From: a virus
IMG/VR virus record: IMGVR_UViG_3300023115_000022
Location: 1 to 60,636 of that record
Direction: 5' to 3' (one strand)
DNA length: 60,636 nucleotides
How positions within the stretch are numbered: the first letter of the stretch is position 1; every line of letters begins with the position of its first letter. The translations under genes and the position numbers were made by a program. The notes beneath the pieces were generated by a model, which made no database searches, was not told the DNA's origin, and worked only from the letters and a program-made list of their open reading frames with translations. Positions 7,212 to 17,900 of this stretch are shown here, in pieces.

Positions 7212-10200
7212 ATGGCTGTTGGTCGTATATCAGGTCCGCTCTTAAAGTCTAACTTGATCCGTAATGGGATTGATTTAGCCTTTGAGACAGACTTACTGTA
7301 TCTAGATGTTAATAATCAGCGCATCGGCATAAAAAGAAGCGCACCTCAATACGAATTAGACATAAACGGTACTACACGCACAACTAATTTAATTGTTGAT
7401 ACAGAAGCAGATATTGCTGATATTAACATAGTTGGCAACACTATAAGTACTACAAATCCGTACTTAAACTTAGGCACACTTGATACCGTAGTTTATCAAA
7501 ACAAAGCACGTATTGATAGCATTGATATCGAAGGCAATGTTATTAGTACTAATAATTCTAATGCAAATCTAGAACTCCGTCCAAACGGCACTGGCACTGT
7601 AGAAGTGTTTAGTAATATGAATGTTGATGGAAACATACATGCAACAGGAAATATAACTGCTGACGGCAATATTACTTTAGGTGACGCAGATACAGATAGT
7701 ATTACTATTAATGCAGAAATTGCAAGTGATATTATCCCAGACTTACATCAAACATATACATTAGGTAGTCCATCTAAAAAATGGAAAGATGTATGGGTAA
7801 ATCAAATTACAACAGATTCTTTAACAGTAGGCGATCTTACTGTAGACGGAATTGATCTAATACTTAGACAAGGAAACATATATTATGTTGCTGAAAATGG
7901 CAGCGATACTGCAAGTGGTGATCACCCACAAGATCCCTTTGCTAGTATAAAACATGCATTGAGTCAATCAACTGCCGGCGATCTTGTATATGTTTATCCT
8001 GGAATATACACAGAAGAATTTCCTTTAACTGTTCCAGTTGGTGTAACACTTAAAGGTACAGGTTTAAGAGCTGTAACAATCCAACCAACAACAGATACAC
8101 GATATAATGACGCAATCATTGTTAACGGAGAAAGTACTGTTGAAGATTTAATGTTAACAGGATTTTATAGTGGTAAAAAATTATATGAAGTAACACAAAT
8201 TGACAACAGCACCACAATTAGAATCAATGTAGGCACTGCACCGTTTGCTCATACATATGTAAGTGGTGGTACTATAAATGCAGACGATAGTACATCGTTG
8301 ATTGCAAATGTAACAAATGCTGTTTATGATCACACAACAGGCGAAATTGTAATTACTACAGATGTTGCCCATGATACTTACGTTGGTGCAAACTTATATT
8401 TTGGTGGACTAGTTTTTAGTTGCAATGGAGGAAATAGAACATTTCCTGATAACGGTTACGGTTTTCGATTCGCTACAGATTTTGAAGTAACAACTCGTTC
8501 TCCTTACATCAGAAACGTAACAGTAATTACAAATGGTAGCACAACAACCGCAGATGATCCTAGAGGTTACTTGTCAGGCGATGCAGGTAAAGGAGCATAC
8601 ATTGACGGGGCATATGCAACAGCAAATTCTAAAGAAGCAAGTATGTTGTTCCATAGTGCAACATTTATTACTCCAGGTGTAGAATGTATTACAGCAACAA
8701 ACGGAGTTAGAGTAGAATGGTTAAACTCATTTACATATTTTGCAGAAAAGTCTGTTTATGCATTTGATAGCAACGACGGATTAGCTGGAGATGGTAAAAC
8801 CCGTATAAGATTAAGCGGCATAAGCGGCCCGGGATTTGCTGCATCAGACACAGTAACATTTACTTCAACAGACGCTTCTACTGTTGTAAACATAACTGTA
8901 GAAAGTGTAGAAGATTCCGACATACTAATAGTAGACGGAAAGAATGTAGATCTACTAGACTTTGACACAACTCCAGCAAGTATATCTAATGGTAGTGGAA
9001 CAACTGCAACAACAATAGAGTTTGTAGATGTAAGAGATTTTGGTGCAGAGATACGCATGATAGGTTCTGCTTCAGTTTACGGTAACTATGGATTATATGG
9101 TGACGGCCCTGGTGTAATTGTTTATGCAATAGGACAAAATTTAGCATATATTGGAAATGGCAAAGAAGTTACTAATGATGCAGAAAGCGTTGATCAAACC
9201 AAAGAAGTTACAGAATTAAATGATGCAAAAATAAGATATAATTCTGTTGATCACAAAGGTGATTTTAGAGTTGGAGACCTTTTTTATGTAAATCAAGAAG
9301 ATGGAACAGTTAGTTTTGTTGCTAGTGCATTAAACATTGATCTAACATCTGGGGCAACATTTACAACAGGATCTAGCACAACATTTATAAATGGTGAAAG
9401 AATTGACACCGGCAATTTAAGAATAAGCGGAAATACAGTATCTAGTACATCTGGCGATATAAACTTTGATGCAACAAGTGATCAAATTAATTTACAAAAT
9501 AATGTTAGCGTAACAGGAAATTTAGATGTAACAGGCGATGTAAGTATAGGTGGTAACATTACCATTGGCGATGAAGCATCAGATAGCTTACAAATTATTG
9601 CCGGTATAAACAGTAATCTAATACCAGCAACCACAAGCACATACTCTTTAGGTATATCAACTAACACATGGTCAAATCTTTTTGTTGACCAAGTTAATGT
9701 AGACAATATAAAAATAGATACAAATTATATAACAACTACAGAATCTAATAGCGATTTAGAATTACGGGCAAATGGTACAGGTGAAGTACTTGTACCAACA
9801 AACGATGTACAAATAGATAATAATTTAAATGTTGATGGAACAACAACCTTATCAGATACTACTATCAACGGAACATTTACACTTGTAGGAGATATTAACC
9901 AAACAGGTGATACTAATGTAACAGGAAATGTTACTGTAACACAAGATATAGACGTTGCAGGTGCAGCACAATTTGAAGATATTTTAATAAATGACAATTA
10001 TATAACAACAACATCTTCAAATGCAAATTTAGAATTAAGAGCAAGCGGCTCTGGTGTAATTAAAGTTCCAAGCAATAATGTTACATTTAGTCAAGACTTA
10101 ACTGTAGGGCAAAACATTTCTGTTGTAAATGTTACTGCAAGCAACACAGTTACTTCTAATAATTTTAATATAAGCGATATTAAAATAGACGACAACTATA

Positions 10201-11261
10201 TCGAAACAACAGTATCAAATGCTGATTTAGAATTACGAGCAAATGGTACAGGTAAAGTTTACATCCCAAACAACGATGTTTTGATTGATAATAACTTAAC
10301 TGTTAACGGAAATGTTACAGTAGGTAATGATTTGACAATATCTGGAGACTTTACAGCAGACGATATCACACTTACAGGCACTGCTACTGCAAACGAGTTT
10401 AATACTGGCGATATAAAGATATTCCAAAATGTGATTACTACAACAAATAGTAATTCTAACTTAGAATTGAGATCAAATGGTACAGGGTATATTAGTGCTG
10501 AAGATTTTGTAATACAAGAAAACGATATTTCAACTTCTGGAGATATGATATTATCTCCAGGCAGTGAGCATGTAATCATAAACTCAACTGGTGCATTAAA
10601 ACTGCCGGTAGGTACAGAAGCACAAAGACCAACAGCAGTATCAGGGCAAATTAGATTTAATAGCGATCTTAATATATTTGAAGGGTATAATGGTACTACT
10701 TGGATACAACTAAGCGGAGTAATTGATTCTGACAGAGACACCAGTGTAACCGCAGAATTAACACCGGGTGCTAACGATAATGTTATTAGATTTACAGTAA
10801 ACAATCAGGTAATTGCAGATGTTAATTCCACTAGATTAAGAGCAAACAAAATTATAGTAGATGACATAAGCATCGATGGCAATGTGATAAGTACACATAC
10901 AGCTAATACAGATCTTGAGCTAACAGCAAACGGAACTGGTGATGTTATTATTGAAAACTTTGCGTTTAGCAATAATACAATTACAAATAGTGTAGCAGAT
11001 AGTGTAACAACTTTCCAAAACACTAACAACGGATATGTTAAGTTTGCTGGAACGTATGGAATGGTTATTCCGGTCGGTACAGATGCAAATAGACCTGGAT
11101 TAGCATATACTGAAACAGGGCAAATGCGCTGGAATACTACGTCTGCAAGGACAGAAATTTGGGACGGTCAGAACTGGGTGTCTGTTGCAGGTACAAACAC
11201 TGGTATTTCTCGTGCAGAAGCTGAAGAATTAGCACTAGGAATAGTATTAACATTGGGATAA
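7212..11261 (+). CDS. long tail-fibre protein, paralogue of the preceding fibre, 1349 aa
   Basis: This is a tandem paralogue of the 1302-aa fibre, with the same N-terminus, beta-helix (from about residue 222, 'IYYVAENGSDTASGDHP') and LELRANGTG modules (about six or seven copies). Two extra segments interrupt the beta-helix where the paralogue has none: about residues 325-410 (starting YEVTQIDNSTTIRINVG) and about 520-615 (starting DGLAGDGKTRIRLSGI). It lacks the HGLTTGD domain near the C-terminus and ends in a fibre foot, MRWNTTSARTEIWDGQNW. It has its own late promoter and long leader. It is probably a fibre subunit that assembles with, or substitutes for, its neighbour. Confidence 0.75.
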   Translation: MAVGRISGPLLKSNLIRNGIDLAFETDLLYLDVNNQRIGIKRSAPQYELDINGTTRTTNLIVDTEADIADINIVGNTISTTNPYLNLGTLDTVVYQNKARIDSIDIEGNVISTNNSNANLELRPNGTGTVEVFSNMNVDGNIHATGNITADGNITLGDADTDSITINAEIASDIIPDLHQTYTLGSPSKKWKDVWVNQITTDSLTVGDLTVDGIDLILRQGNIYYVAENGSDTASGDHPQDPFASIKHALSQSTAGDLVYVYPGIYTEEFPLTVPVGVTLKGTGLRAVTIQPTTDTRYNDAIIVNGESTVEDLMLTGFYSGKKLYEVTQIDNSTTIRINVGTAPFAHTYVSGGTINADDSTSLIANVTNAVYDHTTGEIVITTDVAHDTYVGANLYFGGLVFSCNGGNRTFPDNGYGFRFATDFEVTTRSPYIRNVTVITNGSTTTADDPRGYLSGDAGKGAYIDGAYATANSKEASMLFHSATFITPGVECITATNGVRVEWLNSFTYFAEKSVYAFDSNDGLAGDGKTRIRLSGISGPGFAASDTVTFTSTDASTVVNITVESVEDSDILIVDGKNVDLLDFDTTPASISNGSGTTATTIEFVDVRDFGAEIRMIGSASVYGNYGLYGDGPGVIVYAIGQNLAYIGNGKEVTNDAESVDQTKEVTELNDAKIRYNSVDHKGDFRVGDLFYVNQEDGTVSFVASALNIDLTSGATFTTGSSTTFINGERIDTGNLRISGNTVSSTSGDINFDATSDQINLQNNVSVTGNLDVTGDVSIGGNITIGDEASDSLQIIAGINSNLIPATTSTYSLGISTNTWSNLFVDQVNVDNIKIDTNYITTTESNSDLELRANGTGEVLVPTNDVQIDNNLNVDGTTTLSDTTINGTFTLVGDINQTGDTNVTGNVTVTQDIDVAGAAQFEDILINDNYITTTSSNANLELRASGSGVIKVPSNNVTFSQDLTVGQNISVVNVTASNTVTSNNFNISDIKIDDNYIETTVSNADLELRANGTGKVYIPNNDVLIDNNLTVNGNVTVGNDLTISGDFTADDITLTGTATANEFNTGDIKIFQNVITTTNSNSNLELRSNGTGYISAEDFVIQENDISTSGDMILSPGSEHVIINSTGALKLPVGTEAQRPTAVSGQIRFNSDLNIFEGYNGTTWIQLSGVIDSDRDTSVTAELTPGANDNVIRFTVNNQVIADVNSTRLRANKIIVDDISIDGNVISTHTANTDLELTANGTGDVIIENFAFSNNTITNSVADSVTTFQNTNNGYVKFAGTYGMVIPVGTDANRPGLAYTETGQMRWNTTSARTEIWDGQNWVSVAGTNTGISRAEAEELALGIVLTLG

Positions 11262-11265
11262 AAAT

Positions 11266-11595
11266 ATGGCAACACTTTTTGAAAATAAGGTAATAAAAAA
11301 TGTAGGTACAAAACCTGTTTTGATTCTAGAAACAGACGCATCTACAAGAAACACTGTGGTAGGACTAAGTTTAACTAACTTAACCTCAGAGTTTTGCTAT
11401 TGCGATATTATATTAGAAGATAACACAAGTGTTGCAGGATATTATTTGAAAGATACAGTTTTACCAGCGAATACAAGTTTACGAGCAGTAAGCACAGGTG
11501 AAAAATTAATTATTGCACCTAATAACAGATTGTTAGTTCGTTCTAGCGTGGACGACAGCATTGATGTTATTTTAAGTGTTGTTGAAATAACATAA
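11266..11595 (+). CDS. small beta-sandwich virion protein, 109 aa
   Basis: This is the second small beta-rich protein of the set also found at 1978 and 26091. It shows alternating strands with 'NTVVGLSLTNLTSEFCYCDI', an LPANTSLRAV turn and a final 'LLVRSSVDDSIDVILSVVEI' strand. It begins 4 bp after the fibre stop codon with little Shine-Dalgarno sequence, so it may depend on translational coupling. It sits between the beta-helix fibre pair and the giant fibre pair. A connector or cap role is plausible but unproven. Confidence 0.6.
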   Translation: MATLFENKVIKNVGTKPVLILETDASTRNTVVGLSLTNLTSEFCYCDIILEDNTSVAGYYLKDTVLPANTSLRAVSTGEKLIIAPNNRLLVRSSVDDSIDVILSVVEIT

Positions 11596-11604
11596 GGAAG
11601 AAAG

Positions 11605-11985
11605 ATGACTTATTTTATAGGTAGTAATCCACAGGACGTTTTAAACGGAATCATAAAAAGATATTTTTACGGCCTACGTAGAAATGATGATGGAGAATTA
11701 TTTCTTATAAGGGTTGATCAACTTCAAGGCGGTGCAGACGCTAGTGTTACTATAAACGAATTAGGAGACCCGGAAGAAAACTTTCCAGATTTTGAAGAAG
11801 GTATAGATTTCTTAGACGGAATAGATCAGGATCATAATATTGTATATGATAATTTAAGATACCAACAGCTTAGATGGGATGGAAGAAGTTTGTTATATTA
11901 TATAGAACCTGACACAGGCACATTTGTACAATTAATCAATGAAGGATATTCGTATCCTGAAAACATATCGTCGCCAGGATATTAA
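11605..11985 (+). CDS. conserved hypothetical virion protein, 126 aa
   Basis: An acidic protein with N-terminal segment 'NGIIKRYFYGLRRNDDGELF' and a tail rich in Asp, Glu and Tyr. I cannot assign a family. The SD is AAGGAAG; the stop is 10 bp before the giant fibre gene, whose SD AAGGAG overlaps this stop, so the two are probably co-expressed. Placement inside the fibre operon argues for a structural or assembly role. Confidence 0.5.
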   Translation: MTYFIGSNPQDVLNGIIKRYFYGLRRNDDGELFLIRVDQLQGGADASVTINELGDPEENFPDFEEGIDFLDGIDQDHNIVYDNLRYQQLRWDGRSLLYYIEPDTGTFVQLINEGYSYPENISSPGY

Positions 11986-11995
11986 GGAGCAGTAA

Positions 11996-14900
11996 ATGGC
12001 AGAGTTTAAACTAGAAAGATTTAAATACAACTGGAAAGGTACTTGGATTACCGGTACTACATACAATCGAGACGATGTTGTATTATATGGTGGTAGAAGT
12101 TATGTGTGTCTAGTAGGACATACGGCATCGGCAATTTTTAACACAGACAAAGACGCTACAGTTCCTGGGTCAAATCCTCCAATTCCTGCTCCACGTTGGG
12201 TGGTTATGACTGCTGGTTTTACATTCCGCGGAGAGTGGGCTACTAGCACAACATATGCTGAAGGCGACATTGTACTAAAAGACGGTTACTTATGGGTATG
12301 TATAATAAACGTTCCTAATTCTAGTGACTGGTATGTTGACGAAGCAAATTGGAATATTTACGCAACTGGTATAGATTTTAAAGGTAACTGGACATCTTCT
12401 CAAGATTACGGCAAAGGTGCATTAGTAAAATATAATGGCATTGTGTACAAATGTATAGTATCACATGTTTCTGGAGCAATACTAGAAGATAATGAAGATG
12501 ACTGGGAAGTTTTCCACGACGGAGTAGAATATGTAGGCCAATGGGCGCCTGCTACTCTATTTAGAAAAAATGATTTAGTACAGTACGGTGGATCAATTTA
12601 TAGATGTACAGAAACGCACACTAGTTTGGTGTTTGCAGATCCTGACGAGAATCCTGTAATAGATTTAGTAAGATTTGATGTAGAATTTCCGGGGTTCGAA
12701 TTTGAACAGGAATGGTCTAGTACAATTCAGTATCAAACAGGAGATGTAGTTAGACATGGTGGCTATGTATGGTATGCTATAAATGATAGTTTTGATAGTA
12801 ATCCAACACTAAATGACAGTACTAGCAACTGGATTCCTTTTGCCCACGGATTTTCTTTCTTAGGTGATTGGCAAACACAAGGGTATTACAGACCAGGAGA
12901 CTTAGTCCGCAGGGGCGGAAACATATATGTCGCAAGAGATGCTATAAATGCAGAAGCAAATGACGGATCTACTATTGATTATTTGGATCCAAGTCAATGG
13001 GAATTAGTTTTTTCTGGATTAGCTTGGTCTAAACAACATTCTTGTATAGAATACAGGGTAACTATAGAAAATAGATTTGAAGAAGGTAATAAGTATATTC
13101 TTGATACAGCTTACCACCCTCCATTAGAATTTAAAGTAGGTAATACTTATATTTTCAATCAAAATAATTTAGAAAATGTATATTATCCTAATCAAATTGG
13201 TGGTGGCATAACCAATCCACACCAATTAAATTTTAGTTCTAATAATATCAACGGTGAGTTAGTAGACGGTGGCGATGTTTATCTTGAGAATGTGCGCTAT
13301 TACTTAGACAATATTCCTGTAACATATGCAGAGTATTCTGATAATGATACATTTATCGCTGCAACATATAGAAGAGTTGAAATAACTATAACAGAAAACA
13401 CTCCTACAACTTTATATTATTGGTGTAGTAACCATACAGACATGGGTGCTAAAATAACAATTGATGTAGACACAAGCTCTAGCACAGGATCTTGGATACA
13501 AAACAAAGAATATTTTGTAGGAGAAGTTATAACTTTCTTTGGAGATACTTGGAAATGTTTACAACAGCATACAAGCAGCAGCAGAAATTATCCTGGAGAT
13601 AATGGTAGCGGATTTGTATACTGGGAATTAATTATTGAATCGCCAAACGAAGTAGGTATGAATGCAAAGGGCGATTTGCTAACTTACAATCTAAGTCAAA
13701 CACTTAAAGGTGACGGAAGTACTTATGGATTAACAAATGTGCCTATAGGCTCAAATGCGCAGGTGTTGAGTGTAATAGATGACGATACAGTTTTTTGGAG
13801 GAATTACCTTAGCGACACTGATGTTATATATGTTGCATCAAATGGAACAGACGCAGATGGGTTTGGTACACATCCACACAGACCATTTAGAACAGTACGT
13901 CATGCTGTAGAATATGTTGAAGATAATTTTAGTGCATTAACTCCTGTAAAAGTAAAAGTTGCTACAGGAAGATATGAAGAAATTGGACCTATGACAATTC
14001 CGGCAGGATGCGTAGTAATGGGCGACGAATTAAGATCTACACTAATTGTTGCTAATGATATATTACCAGAGTATACAGGCGATTTGCCATACGTAAAACA
14101 GTATCTTGCACACTTTGAAACAATATTATTTGATATTTTAAACAACAATGCTTATATAACGCAGCCAGGAAATGACGTACCGAGAGATTTAACTCAACTT
14201 CCAGCAGGTACAGGTGCCGGTGCTGTAATTGCATCTTTAATCGATGACTGGGAATCTTATTGTGATTTTAGAATTAACAGCACAGGTGTTGACCCAACAA
14301 TAAGTGGAACAAATACTTTATCTGATGACATTTCAAGAGGTAGAGCTGCAACTTGTTTACTAGCCAATAAAAACTTTATTGCTAGAGAACTTTCACTCTT
14401 TTTAGAAACATCCAATCCTGGAGTTACATTTACAAGATCAAGAGTAGAAGAAGATGTAAGACATTTATTAAGAGCAATTGCTTATGACTTAAAATATGAA
14501 GGAAATTACAAAACAGTTCTTAGTGCGAGAAGATACGTAAACGCTACATTAGGAAGCCAATTAGACGATATGTTCTGGTTGAGAGATGTAACGGGATTAA
14601 GAAGTTGTACAGTCCAAGGACTTAGAGGAGTACTTAATCCTCCAGGTGTTTATGATTTATATAGACGTCCTACAGGGGGTGCATTCTGTGCATTAGATCC
14701 TGGATGGGGACCAGATGACAATAGAACTTGGATTAACACACGTTCTCCTTACATCCAGGGTGTAACAACAATAGGAAACAGTTGTGTAGGACAAAAAATT
14801 GACGGATCATTGCACAACGGTGGTAACAAATCATTTGTGTCTAATGACTTTACACAAGTATTAAGTGACGGTATCGGTGCCTGGGTTTCTAATAACGCTA

Positions 14901-17900
14901 GGGCAGAACTTGTGTCTGTGTTTACATATTATTGTTCAGTTGGTTACCTTGCAGATAATGGTGGCGTTATTAGAGCAACAAATGGTAATAACTCTTATGG
15001 ACTATACGGATCTATTGCAGACGGTATTGATGACACGGAAATTCCTGCAACAGCAACTATAGATAACAGAAGCCAAAATGAAGCTACAGTTGTTTCTGCA
15101 TTTGCTGGAGAATTTTCCGATGAAATCTTTATGTTAGAATTTGATCATTTTGGAGAAGAATACACCAGTGCATCTGCAAACTTTATCGGATCAGGTGTTA
15201 ATGTAGAGGTAGAATTTACAGATTTTAGAGACGGTGCAATAAAAGAACTTAGATTAACAAACCCAGACGGATCTAGCGACCCAGGCGGATTAGGATATAC
15301 AAATGTTTTTGATAATGCAGCAAACGGTGATACAACCACAATAACTCTTGCACCAGATGAAGATATCACTGCTCCTCAAGCAATTGGTCAAAGAATAACA
15401 ATTGTTGGAGGCGACGGAACAGGTCAATTTGGTTATATAAATGCATATAGTTCTGCTACAAAAATTGCACAAGTATATAAGATTTCAGATAATACGCCAG
15501 GATGGGATCATGTTGTTCCGGGAACAACAATTGCTAGTGTATTGTCAGGAAATACACAATATAGAATAGAGCCTAGAATAACAATACCTCATCCTGGATT
15601 TTCCGATCAACCTTACGATTTGCCAGGAAGTAATAGCATTGCAGATGCCACTTATGGTGAAACAACAGAAACATATACAGGACTACAAGGTCAATTAGGT
15701 ACTGGAGAAGTGATTGACAATGACGGACTTGTACCCTCAGAAGCAGAATTTACTGTTGTGAAAAGAGGAAAAACTTATGAAGTTACCATTACAGACACAG
15801 GTGCAGGCTATGCTGTGGGAGACACTATAACCATTACAGGAGATTTACTTGGAGGATCAACCCCTACTAATGATTTAACAATTAGAGTGCTTACTACAAC
15901 AGAAGATAGTACCAATGCTATTGCAACTATCTATAGTGAAGGCACAGGACAATATGGAAAGTTTGTCGTTCTTGACACTACAAATGGTAATGCGTTTTAC
16001 AGTGCTGATGGCCAAACATGGGGAACAGGCACACTACCGTTAACAGGAAATTGGAAAAAAGTTAAAGGAGCAGATAATAAGTTTGTAGCCTTAAGGACAA
16101 ACAGTTCTAACGGAGCATATTCTTTAGATGGAATAAACTGGACTATAAACAATATGCCAACAGCAGGTGATTGGGTAGACGTAGAATATGCTAATGGTAG
16201 ATGGATAGCTATTGCAGAGAATAACAACGATGTTGCTATTAGCACTAACGGTAGCACATGGTCTACATCATCAATACCAGATGATACAGTTGGAGACAGT
16301 ACTGCTACCCAATGGCAAGTTATTGCATATGGTGGAGGTACATGGTGCGTTGTAGGAAGTGAAAGATTTACAGCTACTAGCACAGACAACGGAACTACAT
16401 GGACTAGAAATACTAATGCTATACCTGCAGGAGATTATGATTTTAAATCATTAGTTTATGGTAACGGTAAATTTATATTAATGACTGCTGATGGTGATGT
16501 TTGGTATAGCTTTGATGGAGTTACATGGACAGCAACCAATGACATGCCAAAAGAAGATGGTAGTACAACAATGGTTTGGGAAAAAATGGAATACTATCAG
16601 GGTGTATTTTTTGCAGTTTGTAATACAGGAAGTAAGGTTATAGGTTCGGACCCTACAACAGGTCCTACAACCTATCTAGCAACAAGCGAAGATGGATTAC
16701 TATGGACAGAACGTACTGTAACAGAACCTAAAGAATGGAAAACCCTTGCAGCAGGAAACCCTAATAATCAATTAAGTTTCTTAATGGTAGGCGATGGTAC
16801 AGGAACCAATGCTATAAACAAAGTTGCTACAGGCTGTAGAGCGAAAGCGCGATCTTCTCTAAACAGTAACGGTGGCTTCAACAACATTAAACTATCTGAT
16901 CCTGGTAGTGGGTATAATCCAGCATCTCTTCCAGAAGTAGATATTCTTGACAACCAAGTTTCAACAGAAATAGGAATAGATGTACGAATAGGATACGGTT
17001 CTTTGAGTCAGCCGGAATGGGTGAATAGAGGTCAAGGTTATAGGACCTCTAGTACGAACGTTACAATTACAGGAAACGGCTATGCAGATAAAATTCCAGA
17101 AGATAGATATATTGTTTTAGAGAATCTTGAGAGGCTTCCTGGACCAGGTGCTCAAATATTAATTGAAGGAATCCTAAATGAAATTACAGAAGAACCGGAT
17201 GATCTAAAAATATTTACAGCGGTTGTAGTGACAGACTTAGGCGATGATGGAACCGGTAGGTCTAGATCTAGAGCACGTATTCAAGTTTCTCCTAGTATAG
17301 AACATGAGTACAACTTAGCACATGCAACAAATGTTTCTATAAGAGAAAGATATTCGCAATGTAGAATTTCAGGGCACGATTTCCTAGATATAGGTACAGG
17401 CAACTTTACTCAAACTAACTATCCTGACTTATATGCAGGAGGAGCATATTTTGTAAGCGCACCAGAAAATGAAATATTGGAACAAAACGGCGGTCGTGTG
17501 TTCTACACAAGTACAGACCAAAACGGTAACTTTAGAACTGGAGAATTATTTGCAGTTGAGCAAGCAACCGGTATTGTTACTATTAGTGCTGACTTCTTTG
17601 ATCTAGACGGTCTTTCAGAACTTGCACTCGGTGGTGTTAGACTAGGCGGATCAGGTGCAGTAATTAGAGAATTCTCAACTGATCCTACTTTTAGTGCAGA
17701 CTCTAACAATATTGTTCCTACACAACGAGCTATTGCAACATTCTTAGCAGACAGGTTAAGTGTTGGAGGATCTGATTTAGAAACAAATGCTTTGGTCGCC
17801 GGCGGAATATTTGTTGGTGGCGAAAATAATGAAATAGGAAATCCGCAAGGAAATACTATACAAGTTCTATCTCCTGTAGTTTTTGATGGCGCAGGAGCTG

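Noticed and set aside
10259-10804. 181-codon open frame on the minus strand inside the 1349-aa fibre
   Set aside because: It is antisense to a well-supported repetitive fibre gene, has no ribosome-binding site and no recognisable protein; the openness follows from the repetitive Thr/Asn-rich codons.
15997-16389. 130-codon minus-strand frame in the 1990-aa fibre
   Set aside because: It is antisense to the Asp-box region, with no start signal and composition typical of a shadow.
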